Positions 25,197 through 34,481 of a stretch of 64,000 nt of DNA are shown piece after piece. Source of the stretch: CBDHHC01 sp050633205. GTDB taxonomy: Bacteria > Pseudomonadota > Alphaproteobacteria > Rhizobiales > CBDHHC01. Positions within the stretch are counted from its first letter, which is position 1; each line of letters starts with the position of its first letter. Under the pieces are notes generated by a model, which worked only from the letters and a program-made list of their open reading frames with translations, was not told the DNA's origin and searched no databases. Where the stretch lies: positions 1-64,000 of the forward strand of contig JBOEGA010000009.1 of assembly GCA_050633205.1 (NCBI GenBank), in the 5' to 3' direction. The position numbers and the translations under genes are program-made.

Positions 25197-26398
25197 TTAC
25201 CGGCCAGCTGCTGCCTTCTGAAAGGCCTTACTGAACTCGACTGATCCGCATTTTTTGCGTTTTTTATCTATAATTACAGCCAGCTTTTTTAGTAATCCAC
25301 TTGCAGTAAGGTTTTTTGCTACCGGATTTCTGCTATAGCCACCTCTTGAAAAGAAGTTGGCCGTGGGAGCTTTTCTGGCTGCTGTTCTCATCATCTCCAA
25401 ACCTCTACCGTAACCGACAAGGTTCATGAGCTCCAACTGAGCGGCAGAAATTGATTTATGCCCTTTTCTTGATGCAACAGTAATGATCTTCTTTAATTTT
25501 TTTACCTGGATTTTTGGACCGATATCTGCGTCCAGATTTAATGTATGAATAGCAAAGCCGCGTTGGGTTTTCCCAAATGCAACATATTCACGCCAGTTAT
25601 TGCGGTTTTTATATTTGCGAATGCCGACGCGGATATCCTTAATCATGCGCCTTAGAATAGCAGCCTTTCTCAGAAGATCCTTTTTACGTTCTCCTTTGGA
25701 AAGGACAGCTTTAAATTCAATAGCTTTCGTAAAGGTTTCACCATTTTCATTTACAACAGCTGCTGTGTTAGCAGCAAGAAGCTGGGCATAGCCAAGTGCA
25801 GTTGATGCCGGACGCCCTTTTGGTTTACGTGGTTTACAATCCTGAGTAACATTAAAGATACCAGACTGGCGATCATGTGGACCAAGTCCACCAGTCTCGA
25901 GCGCATATACGCCTACGACCTGCTCCTCAGTCAGCCCCAGTGTAAGAGCTTCCGTGGCATAACTGAGTTTATAGCTTTTCTCAGACACCCGCCTGGGAAC
26001 GAAATTATAAATCTTTCTGGCAGCTGCAAGATAATCACTTACGAGGCCTATGGATGGCCTGGATTTCCTGCCGCCTGTTGATTTCTTTTTAAGGCATTTC
26101 GGTTTGGATGGCCCCTTGTATGAGGGAGGGTAAGTCAGGACATAGTCTGCCAAAACAATTTTTTGATTATTGTTGCGTTTTTTTCTGCGCTTAGTTTTTT
26201 TTGCCTTGATCTGGCTCCAGTACTTTCGAGCTTTCTTTTCGTAAGCAGCTATTGCTATTTTGTAANNGGCCTGCTCACGGCTTCACATTCTTTACTTATC
26301 GCTGTGCCAGAGTTCTGAGCATGTGCAATTGTTGTCAAGCTTGCACCAGTTATAAGAAACAAAGCAACAGACAGGAAGAAAAATTGAAGTAATTTCAT
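25197..26398 (-). CDS. secreted basic protein resembling a lytic transglycosylase (broken by assembly gap)
   Basis: Reading begins at ATG 26398 with a signal peptide (MKLLQFFFLSVALFLITG...AHA-Q) and runs about 44 codons to the 'nn' at 26266-26267. Beyond it the frame continues (YKIAIAAYEKKARKYWSQIK) and stays open to the stop at 25197. The two parts join in frame only if the gap holds a multiple of three bases (including zero), so this is probably an assembly error, not a natural frameshift. The mature part has VVGVYALETGGLGPHDRQSG followed by LGYAQLL, like the catalytic Glu and G.AQ motifs of SLT-type lytic transglycosylases, in a very Lys/Arg-rich protein of about 400 residues. Location beside flgE suggests a cell-wall role in flagellar assembly. 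Function is inferred. Confidence 0.65.
26266..26267. other. undetermined bases, probable contig join
   Basis: Two N within a coding region, and the reading frame shifts across them. The true number of bases should be a multiple of three (or zero), so 'nn' is a placeholder. Confidence 0.85.
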
Positions 26399-26457
26399 GT
26401 TTTTATGTACTTTTTATACGAAGCTAAAGTTACCCTCAGAAGAACTATTTCAGAACT

Positions 26458-28572
26458 TTACCCGACAAGTTCCAACCATTCATCCTCAGTTAAAGTATTA
26501 ATACCTAATTCCTGCGCTTTTTTCAATTTTGATCCTGCTCCCGGCCCTGCAATCAGGATATCTGTTTTTTTTGATACAGAACCTGATACTTTTGCCCCCA
26601 TACGTTCTGCCTGGGCTTTAGCCTCGCTACGGGACATTTTTTCCAGTGTCCCTGTAAAAACTACTGTTTTACCGGAAATTTCGGAAGCAACTTCCCTGTT
26701 TTCATAGGCAGCTACGGTAACATGTTTAAGAAGCTCCGAGACCGCAACCTTATTGTGCTCTTCATTGAAAAAATCAATCAAAGCAGAAGCTGCTGCCTCT
26801 CCGATCCCGTCGATATTCACGAGGTCCTGCCGGGCTTCACTCTCAAGGTCAACAGCACTCTCCATAGCTGTAATGAAATCAGTGATATTCCCATAGGTTT
26901 TTGCAAGAACTTTAGCGGTTGTTTCTCCTGCATGACGGATACCAAGAGCGTATATAAAACGTTCCATTGATATTTCACGGCGCTGATTAACAGCCTTCCA
27001 GAGGTTTCGAACCGAAGTTACTCCCCAACCTTCCTTATTTTCTATTTTATTGTCGCTATCCGCATTTCGTTCTTCCAGGGTAAAAATATCGGCTGGTACT
27101 TTAATCAGCCCCGTCTCAAAGAACACTTCAACCTGCTTTGCTCCCATTCCATCGATATCAAAAGCGTTTCTTGATACGAAGTGTTTGAGACGTTCCACTG
27201 CCTGAGCGGGACAGACCAGCCCTCCAGTGCACCTTAAAACAGCATCCAGCTTTCCTGTTTTCTCATTACTTTCTCTTACCGCGAGGCTATCACATACGGG
27301 GCATTTACCGGGCAATGAGAATGGTCTGGAGTCTGGCGGGCGCTTATCAAGAATAACTTCGACAACCTGCGGAATAACATCACCTGCACGCTGTATGGTT
27401 ACAGTATCACCGATACGAATATCCTTACGGTCAATCTCGTCCTGATTGTGTAAGGTAGCATTCTGGACCACAACTCCGCCGACAGTTACGGGCTGCAGCT
27501 TTGCAACCGGAGTGAGTGCACCAGTACGGCCTACCTGAACTTCAATGTCCAGTAATTGTGTGATTGCTTTTTCTGCGGGAAATTTGTGTGCTATTGCCCA
27601 GCGAGGACTTCTGGATGCAAACCCCAGTCTTGACTGCCACTCCAGACGGTCAACTTTATATACTACGCCATCAATATCGTAGCCAAGCCCTGCCCTGTCC
27701 GCTTCAATTTTTCTGTAAGTTTTAAGCAGGTCCTCAATGGTTTCACATCGGCTTGTGTATTCATTGACAGGGAATCCCCAATGTTTCAGACGCTCCAGCA
27801 TCTTCCAATGCGACTCTTCAGGAATATTACTTGCCTCTCCCCATGAATAAGCAAAAAGCTTCAACGGGCGTCTGGCTGTAACTTTCGAATCCAACTGCCT
27901 TAATGATCCGGCAGCTGCATTTCTCGGGTTTGCAAAAACTTTTGCTCCCTTTTCTTCCTGACTTTTATTGAGTTCCTGAAAATCCCTGTGATCCATATAA
28001 ATTTCGCCGCGCACTTCAAAAACATCAGGAAAATCCCTGGCTTTTACATGGTGCGGTATGCCTGAAATGGTTTTAACATTCTCAGTAACATTTTCGCCGA
28101 CACTACCATCCCCTCTGGTCGCAGCCTGAACGAGTTTTCCGTTCTCATACTTAATTGCAATTGATAGGCCATCAATTTTTGGTTCAGCAGTCAAGGCTAC
28201 AGGTTCGTCTTGCTGAAGGCCCAGAAACCTGCGGATGCGGTCTGCAAAATCCTGAACATCTTCATCATTGAATGCGTTTCCCAATGACAGCATGGCAACA
28301 GCATGTGTAACTTTGCTGAATGGGCCTGACGGAGCTATTCCCACACGACTGGCGGGACTATCCGAGCGTACCAACTCAGGGAATTTCTGTTCTATTTCCT
28401 GATTTCGCAGACGCAGCTGATCATATTCAGCATCAGATACTGCCGGAGCATCTTCTGCATAGTAACGCCTGTCATGTTCCGCAATTTCTTCGGCAAGCCG
28501 TTTCAGCTCCTGCTCCGCCTGTTTTCTGGAGATATCCTCTACAGATATTTCAGAATAATCCTTTGTTTCCAC
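26458..28572 (-). CDS. ligA: NAD-dependent DNA ligase LigA
   Basis: Joins nicks in DNA with NAD+ as cofactor. 704 residues, full family length: NAD-binding Ia region with HDRRYYAEDAPAVSDAEYDQL (33-53), adenylation motif EPKIDGLS with catalytic Lys132, OB fold, four-cysteine zinc finger (CPVC...C...C), helix-hairpin-helix repeats (LVNIDGIGEAAASALIDFF), and a C-terminal BRCT domain (SGKTVVFTGTLEKMSRSEAK). Starts at GTG after GAGGG. A terminator after bamD implies its own promoter. Confidence 0.97.
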   Translation of the reverse strand: METKDYSEISVEDISRKQAEQELKRLAEEIAEHDRRYYAEDAPAVSDAEYDQLRLRNQEIEQKFPELVRSDSPASRVGIAPSGPFSKVTHAVAMLSLGNAFNDEDVQDFADRIRRFLGLQQDEPVALTAEPKIDGLSIAIKYENGKLVQAATRGDGSVGENVTENVKTISGIPHHVKARDFPDVFEVRGEIYMDHRDFQELNKSQEEKGAKVFANPRNAAAGSLRQLDSKVTARRPLKLFAYSWGEASNIPEESHWKMLERLKHWGFPVNEYTSRCETIEDLLKTYRKIEADRAGLGYDIDGVVYKVDRLEWQSRLGFASRSPRWAIAHKFPAEKAITQLLDIEVQVGRTGALTPVAKLQPVTVGGVVVQNATLHNQDEIDRKDIRIGDTVTIQRAGDVIPQVVEVILDKRPPDSRPFSLPGKCPVCDSLAVRESNEKTGKLDAVLRCTGGLVCPAQAVERLKHFVSRNAFDIDGMGAKQVEVFFETGLIKVPADIFTLEERNADSDNKIENKEGWGVTSVRNLWKAVNQRREISMERFIYALGIRHAGETTAKVLAKTYGNITDFITAMESAVDLESEARQDLVNIDGIGEAAASALIDFFNEEHNKVAVSELLKHVTVAAYENREVASEISGKTVVFTGTLEKMSRSEAKAQAERMGAKVSGSVSKKTDILIAGPGAGSKLKKAQELGINTLTEDEWLELVG

Positions 28573-28641
28573 AGCGCCCTCTGCATCCTGGGTCAGGACC
28601 CACTCATGTCATCATCTTTTCAGATGGAAGCTCTTATATTC

Positions 28642-28673
28642 AAAAAATGCGCACTCAGAAGAACTGGTGCGCA
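28642..28673 (-). terminator. rho-independent terminator after bamD
   Basis: On the minus strand TGCGCAC (28673-28667) and GTGCGCA (28654-28648) pair over a 12-base loop and are followed by TTTTTT (28647-28642). The arms also form a 10-bp direct repeat because the core is itself palindromic. It ends bamD transcription before ligA. Confidence 0.8.
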
Positions 28674-28711
28674 CTCAAATCTTTTAAGTCCATGATTTCG
28701 TACTCAGGGGA

Positions 28712-29611
28712 TTAACCTGACTGTACACTTGTTGACCAGGCCTTTGTTATCCAGGAGCCTTCGCTGACTTTCGGTGTCAAACCGCTTTTCTGAAGTACGG
28801 CGTATGCATCCTTGTACCATTTGCTGGTCGGGAAGTTGTGGCCCAGCACTGCGGCTGCTGTCTGTGCTTCATTACCAACACCAAGGGCAAGGTACCCTTC
28901 TGTAAGCCTGTATAGCGCCTCTTCAACCTGTTGAGTTGTCTGATAGTCTTTCACAACTGTCTTAAAGCGGTTGATCGCTGCGAGATAGTTGCTTCTTTTC
29001 AGATAATATCTGCCAACATTCATTTCTGAAGCAGCCAGAACATCACTCACAATACGAATTCTGTTCTTTGCCTTAGCAGCGTATTTAGAATTCGGGTACC
29101 TCTGAACAAGTGTTTTGAGAGCAATCAGTGCCTTTTTTGAACGAGCCTGATCACGTTTTGGATCCTGTACCTGATCAAAGTGAGAGCTGGCGATAATATT
29201 ATAGGCCATTGCTGATTCTTTGGTGCCCGGATGCAATTTAATATAACGGGCTGCAGCATTAATAGCTTTAGGGTAATCATCATTTTTGTAATATGCGTAT
29301 GCAGACATTACGATAGATCTACGGGCGTATTTGGAATATGGGTGAACCCTGTCCACTTCCTCAAACTTTTTAGCCGCATCTTCAAGCTTACCCTTAGCTA
29401 TCAATGCTTCCGCATCAGCATATATCTTCTCAGGAGCTTCATCTGCCGCGTTTTCCGGTTTTGCAGAGCTCTTAAACATGGAAAGACCGCCGGATGCTCC
29501 AGAACAACCTGCAAGTGCGGCGACAGCCGGAATTACAAGAAGGCCAACAATTACCCTGGTATTTAGACCGGAGACCAATGACAATATCGTCTTAAGGCGA
29601 TTTGAGCCCAT
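28712..29611 (-). CDS. bamD: outer membrane assembly lipoprotein BamD
   Basis: Essential partner of BamA in inserting outer membrane beta-barrels. 299 residues: signal sequence with lipobox LAGC (lipidated Cys36), then five TPR-like repeats (IYADAEALIAKGKLEDAAKKFEEVDRVHPYSKYARRSIVMSAYAYYKNDDYPKAI...). GAGGT ribosome site. It lies downstream of lpxC, as in many alphaproteobacteria, but recN, often the next gene, is missing. Confidence 0.94.
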   Translation of the reverse strand: MGSNRLKTILSLVSGLNTRVIVGLLVIPAVAALAGCSGASGGLSMFKSSAKPENAADEAPEKIYADAEALIAKGKLEDAAKKFEEVDRVHPYSKYARRSIVMSAYAYYKNDDYPKAINAAARYIKLHPGTKESAMAYNIIASSHFDQVQDPKRDQARSKKALIALKTLVQRYPNSKYAAKAKNRIRIVSDVLAASEMNVGRYYLKRSNYLAAINRFKTVVKDYQTTQQVEEALYRLTEGYLALGVGNEAQTAAAVLGHNFPTSKWYKDAYAVLQKSGLTPKVSEGSWITKAWSTSVQSG

Positions 29612-29930
29612 TTTTTACCTCACAATTAACCATGCCTCCCATCGTCCGTAGACTGCCATTAGTGGCCTGAGAGCTGGTTACCTGCCCGAATGAATACTAT
29701 CCATAGCTTTTAATGTATCTTCTTATTCAAAAAAAGGCACAGAAATAAGAAAAAATGAAGGATTATTAACAGCATGAGTGAATTAAACGACTTTTTAGAG
29801 CTTCAGACTGCTGTTTTCGGGTTTTATTTGGGAGGGCAGATGGAATAAGGGACCCATAATTTTGTAATTACGGATCCCTGAAGTTGCTGCAAGATTGTTG
29901 TTATTATTATTTATTAGCTATTTTTGATTC
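29612..29930. other. lpxC-bamD intergenic region
   Basis: About 319 bases without a supported gene. It holds the lpxC-side hairpin at 29848-29879 and presumably a bamD promoter near 29620-29800, which I cannot place. The middle is AT-rich. Confidence 0.5.
29848..29879 (-). terminator. possible terminator after lpxC
   Basis: On the minus strand AGGGATCC...AATTAC can pair with ATAATT...GGGTCCCT around a short A/T loop, with a mismatch in the middle, followed by TATT. It lies 52 bases after the lpxC stop. Confidence 0.5.
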
Positions 29931-30875
29931 TCAGCTTCTGTGGGCTGCGAAATTTGCTGCAGCCAGTGCGATTTCTGCATGGCCAGTTTCGCGAACACGT
30001 GGAGCCTCTACATATGACCAGGCGTCCTGATCTGCAAAGAGGGCTTTAACGATAAGGGAGTTAATTCTGTGACCGCCTTTGTATGATTTGTAAGCACCCA
30101 GAATTGGAGAGCCTGCAAGTGCCAGATCACCAACTGCATCCAATGCCTTATGGCGAACGAATTCATTTTCAAAACGAAGGCCTTCAGGGTTAATGATGCG
30201 GTCTTCACCCAAGGCAACTGTATTTTCCAGGGAAGAGCCAAGAGCACGGCCGGCAGCCCATAATTTTTCAACATCGCTCATAAAGCCGAATGTTCTTGCT
30301 CTTGATAGTTCGCGGCGGAATGCGCCAGGGTTCATGTCCATCTGGTAACGCTGGTTACCAATCATCTCTGCTTCAAAATCGATCTCTACATCAAGATGGA
30401 AACCGTTGTATGGAGAGATTTCTGCCCAACATCCGTTTTCTTCGATACGAACAGTTTTCAGGACTTTAAGGAAACGGCGCGGAGTATCAAGCTCGTAAAT
30501 TCCAACTTCGTCAATTGCTTCGACGAAGGGAGCTGAACTTCCGTCCATGATAGGGACTTCATTACTGTCGATCTCGATAACCACATTATCGATGGACAGG
30601 CCTCTGAGTGCTGCCATCAAGTGTTCTACTGTAGCGACTGAGCCAGTAGAGTTGCTCAGGATAGTACACAATGTAACATTACTGATTGCCTTATAGTCTG
30701 CTGGAATATCAGTAACGATTTCATCGCCTTTTGTTATTACGAAGCGAATACCAGTATCTGCTTCAGCCGGATGAAGTATGATAGAAACCGGCGCCCCACT
30801 GTGTACTCCGATACCATTCAATATTATCTCAGATTTTAGCGTGGTCTGAAGTGCCCCGACGAAGCCTTTGCCCAT
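29931..30875 (-). CDS. lpxC: UDP-3-O-acyl-N-acetylglucosamine deacetylase LpxC
   Basis: Zinc enzyme for the committed step of lipid A synthesis. 314 residues with ILNGIGVHSG near the start, the metal-binding His in TVEHLMAALRGLSIDN, and the HKALDAVGDLALAG pair of zinc ligands late in the chain. AGGAC ribosome site. Downstream of ftsZ as is typical. Ends in RVRETGHAEIALAAANFAAHRS, slightly longer than enterobacterial LpxC (305). Confidence 0.97.
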   Translation of the reverse strand: MGKGFVGALQTTLKSEIILNGIGVHSGAPVSIILHPAEADTGIRFVITKGDEIVTDIPADYKAISNVTLCTILSNSTGSVATVEHLMAALRGLSIDNVVIEIDSNEVPIMDGSSAPFVEAIDEVGIYELDTPRRFLKVLKTVRIEENGCWAEISPYNGFHLDVEIDFEAEMIGNQRYQMDMNPGAFRRELSRARTFGFMSDVEKLWAAGRALGSSLENTVALGEDRIINPEGLRFENEFVRHKALDAVGDLALAGSPILGAYKSYKGGHRINSLIVKALFADQDAWSYVEAPRVRETGHAEIALAAANFAAHRS

Positions 30876-31260
30876 TTGGTACCGTCCTTTGAATCCCTTA
30901 TTATTCGTTAAAGCAGGTACTATTTACTTGTACTTGCCCTTACCCCCCGTTGGTGTCCAAAAGCGTTCTGCAGATTTTGTAGTTATCAAGGGAATAGAAT
31001 CTTTAGACTGTGATTTTATTATTAAGATCCGCCCCAGGATACCTGCCGAACACCTACGCCTTATTTCTAGACTTTAATTACTGGTCCAACTGACTTGGTT
31101 AAAACATACTGCGGGGGTGGTGGAATTAACAAATGACGTTTTCTTACACTTTGTAACGTAAGTACGCATTTAACAGGAATTTGGTAACCAAGAACGCTAC
31201 GCCTCCACCAACTGGACGCATAGTATTTTAAAGAATATTAAGATATTGATAAGAAATAAA
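30876..31260. other. ftsZ-lpxC intergenic region
   Basis: About 385 bases with no supported gene. It contains runs of G/C (GGGGGTGGTGG near 31114 and CCTCCACCAAC near 31202) that could pair over a long distance, but no T run or recognised motif. Probably carries the lpxC promoter. Confidence 0.5.
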
Positions 31261-32958
31261 TCAGACTTCCCGACGTAAAAAGTCCGGAATCTCAATGTTT
31301 ACATTGATTTCTTCTTCTTCAGATCTTGTGGATTTACTATCTCTTTTACTATCTGAATGTCGGCCATCAGCATAACGACTTCTGCGATTACTTTCTTTAT
31401 CTTCGTTCACATTTTCATCATCATGGGATAACCCTGAACGTCTGGAAGAGCTCTTTTCATATGTATCAAAGTCCTCCTTATCGTCCTTATAGCGCGAATC
31501 AGGGGCTACTGTTGCCCTGCCGACACTGGCTAAACGCTCAAAGAAGCCACGCTTTTTTTTATCGCCCGATTCTTCATTTCTATCGAAGCCACGTTTGCTT
31601 CTGAACTCCTGTTGAACAATCTCGGGAAAGTCTTCCACAGTAGGCATAGCCCGCGAAGACCGTTTTATATTTCTGGGAGGTCCGGGAACGAAAGAATCAC
31701 CGTTTTCAAGCCAGTCATCATCATCGTCATCTCTGTCACTATCAGAAAAGCTGTTTCCTGATGAGGCTTTCAGGCCAGGAGGCCTGTTAACAATAGAGAC
31801 ATCGCCAGGCCCGTCCCAGTCATCACGTTTGCGATCAGATTTTCTTTCAGATCGGGAGGAGTTGGAAATGATATCAGTAACCTTGACCCCGATATCAAGC
31901 TTTTCCTCCTCTTTTTCCTCTTCTTCCCTGTTTCTACGGGAAGGAATAAATTCTGATGTTTTTGTGGCATCCAGCGCCAGCATCTGATTTTCATTCTGGT
32001 CCACACCAGATGCTACGATAGATACGCGAACTTTACCATCGAGGCCATGATCGTAGGTTGCGCCAACTATAATGTTCGCATCAACATCGACATCTTCCCG
32101 GATACGACTGGCTGCTTCATCGACTTCATAAAGTGTCAGATCAGCTCCACCAGTGATTGAGATAAGCAAGCCACGTGCACCTCTCAATGTAATATTATCA
32201 AGAAGAGGGTTGCTGATTGCTTCTTCAGCAGCCTGAAGAGCCCTTCTTTCACCCAGCGCTTCACCTGTTCCCATCATGGCAGTACCCATGCCGCTCATAA
32301 CGGTGCGAACGTCGGCAAAGTCGAGATTAATCAGGCCATCTTTCAGGATCAGATCAGTGATACATGCAATACCGGCATGAAGTACCTGGTCTGCAAGCTT
32401 AAACGCATCAGCAAATGTTGTTTTTTCAGTCGCAATTCTGAACAGATTCTGGTTTGGAATCACGATCAGGGTATCAACATTTTTCTTGAGCTGCTTAATA
32501 CCATCTTCGGCCGCGCGCATACGTCTGCGGCCTTCAAATTCAAATGGTTTGGTGACGACACCAACTGTGAGGATATCCTGCTCTTTTGCAATGCCAGCAA
32601 TGACCGGGGCGGCACCGGTTCCCGTACCACCACCCATTCCGCAGGCTACAAAGACCATATGAGAGCCTGCCACCTGAGCTTTGATTTCTTCAATAGCTTC
32701 CTGGGCTGCTGCCTCACCTATTTCCGGATGAGATCCAGCTCCCAATCCTTCGGTCAGATTGATTCCCATCTGCAGCCGGTGGTCAGCACTGGACATGGCC
32801 AGTGCCTGCGCGTCTGTATTCGCTGCAATGAAATCCACCCCTGTCAAACCGGTAGCGATCATATTGTTAATCGCATTACCCCCGGCTCCACCGACGCCAA
32901 CAACGGTAATCTTCGGTTTTAGTTCAGTGACATCGGGCACATTAATCTTGATGCTCAT
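31261..32958 (-). CDS. ftsZ: cell division protein FtsZ
   Basis: Tubulin-like GTPase that forms the division ring. Starting at 32958 gives 565 residues: MSIKINVPDVTELKPKITVVGVGGAGGNAINNM, tubulin signature GGGTGTGAAPVIA, a long charged Ser/Arg/Asp linker (residues about 320-545), and the C-terminal partner-binding peptide IPDFLRR. An upstream in-frame ATG at 33015 would add 19 residues, but GAGG stands eight bases before 32958 and other alphaproteobacterial FtsZ proteins begin there. Follows ftsA in the dcw cluster. Confidence 0.97.
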   Translation of the reverse strand: MSIKINVPDVTELKPKITVVGVGGAGGNAINNMIATGLTGVDFIAANTDAQALAMSSADHRLQMGINLTEGLGAGSHPEIGEAAAQEAIEEIKAQVAGSHMVFVACGMGGGTGTGAAPVIAGIAKEQDILTVGVVTKPFEFEGRRRMRAAEDGIKQLKKNVDTLIVIPNQNLFRIATEKTTFADAFKLADQVLHAGIACITDLILKDGLINLDFADVRTVMSGMGTAMMGTGEALGERRALQAAEEAISNPLLDNITLRGARGLLISITGGADLTLYEVDEAASRIREDVDVDANIIVGATYDHGLDGKVRVSIVASGVDQNENQMLALDATKTSEFIPSRRNREEEEKEEEKLDIGVKVTDIISNSSRSERKSDRKRDDWDGPGDVSIVNRPPGLKASSGNSFSDSDRDDDDDDWLENGDSFVPGPPRNIKRSSRAMPTVEDFPEIVQQEFRSKRGFDRNEESGDKKKRGFFERLASVGRATVAPDSRYKDDKEDFDTYEKSSSRRSGLSHDDENVNEDKESNRRSRYADGRHSDSKRDSKSTRSEEEEINVNIEIPDFLRREV

Positions 32959-33106
32959 CGCAGCCTCGCGCGTCAGTTCACCTGACGTGTTCGTTTCTTT
33001 TGTACTACTACCCATACAGGCTTAAGAGACCTATATGGATAACACTCATTTTTTTTAGAGCAATACCCTACGCCGAACATATATGAGCTGCCCTTGTAAT
33101 TATGCG

Positions 33107-34399
33107 TCAAAAACTCTCGCTAATCCACTCCCAAAATTTCCCCGCATAGCTATTACTCGCTCTGGCAACGGGATTCTGGCGTACAGATCCCATAACGGCA
33201 TGAGGCTGCATCGGATACATCAACAAGCCAACAGAGGCCGAAAATGCTGGTCCCAACGCTGTTTCAGGCAAACCTTCCACAGGGCATGGCCGCCCAATTC
33301 TCACCGCTTTTTTCAGTAAACTAGCGGAAAACTGAGCCAGACCGGGCAATTGACTGCCACCTCCGGTCAGAACGACACGATGGCCAGCCAGCTCTCCCAT
33401 ACCGCTTTCTTCCAGACGTTCAGTGATAGATACAAGTATCTCTTTCATACGTGGACGAATCAGATCGACAAGTTCTGCTCTTGTTATACGATTATTTGTG
33501 GAAAAGTCTTCCCCCACCCTCGTATAGGCTATCATTTCACGCGTATCGGAAGATGCGCTGTGCAAACCGCCGTAAAATGTTTTGATTCGTTCTGCTTCAT
33601 CAAGTGTTGTTGACAGAGCATCTGCAATATCATTTGTAACCTGTTCTCCGCCCATAGCAATTGTATCCGCATAGACGAAGTGCCCCTCAACGAAAACCGA
33701 GAGTGTCGTTGTCCAGCCGCCAATATCAATGCAAGTGACGCCAAATCTGGCCTCATCTTCTGCAACAGCGGCAAGACCACTGGAATATGGAGCTGCGACC
33801 AGCCCCTGAATAGAGAGATGGCTTCGCTCAACGACGCGGCACAAATTGCGCAATGGCTGAGTGTCTGCAGTTACAGCATGAAGGTCTACAGCAAGTTTAT
33901 CACCAACCATTCCCAGAGGATCTTTGACTCCTCCGTGCCCGTCAAGCAGATAGCTGATGGGCATAAGGTGCAGTACCTGCCGACCATCGTTACCGGCATA
34001 TTGCTCTCCAACCTGTATTGCCCGGTCCAACTCCTGCATTCTTACTGAGTTTCCAGATATATCTACGCTTGCCCTGAAATTAAGGCTGCGTAAACCACCA
34101 CATGCTACAGACAAAAGTACATTTTTAACCTGGATCCCCGCCATATCCTCTGCCTGGCTGACTGCAGCTCTAACCGAGTGCTCTGCTGCCGCCATATCCC
34201 GGACAAACCCCGAGCGCATACCGGATGAAGCCTGGTGACCAAAACCGATAACATGAATTTCATTTACCATACGATTCTTACTTGTGTGCCCTCGCACAGT
34301 ATCGACCCGACCAATAAGGCAACTGACCTTTTTGGTTCCTATATCCAACACGGTCAACGTCTGCCCCGGGTTGGAGTGTATGGTTTCGCGTATTCGCAT
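33107..34399 (-). CDS. ftsA: cell division protein FtsA
   Basis: Actin-like ATPase that tethers FtsZ to the membrane. 430 residues: TLTVLDIGTKKVSCLIGRV at the N-terminus, IDIGGWTTTLSVF phosphate-binding segment, VVLTGGGSQLPGL adenosine motif, and a C-terminal amphipathic helix (SYAGKFWEWISESF) for membrane binding. AGGAG ribosome site. Lies between ftsQ and ftsZ. Confidence 0.96.
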   Translation of the reverse strand: MRIRETIHSNPGQTLTVLDIGTKKVSCLIGRVDTVRGHTSKNRMVNEIHVIGFGHQASSGMRSGFVRDMAAAEHSVRAAVSQAEDMAGIQVKNVLLSVACGGLRSLNFRASVDISGNSVRMQELDRAIQVGEQYAGNDGRQVLHLMPISYLLDGHGGVKDPLGMVGDKLAVDLHAVTADTQPLRNLCRVVERSHLSIQGLVAAPYSSGLAAVAEDEARFGVTCIDIGGWTTTLSVFVEGHFVYADTIAMGGEQVTNDIADALSTTLDEAERIKTFYGGLHSASSDTREMIAYTRVGEDFSTNNRITRAELVDLIRPRMKEILVSITERLEESGMGELAGHRVVLTGGGSQLPGLAQFSASLLKKAVRIGRPCPVEGLPETALGPAFSASVGLLMYPMQPHAVMGSVRQNPVARASNSYAGKFWEWISESF

Positions 34400-34481
34400 A
34401 GCTATTTGCTACTCCTATACTTATGCGCCTTGGCGCCTTTTATGCACTTGCGAATAGGACTTCTGTTTTTTTTCAGGGACA

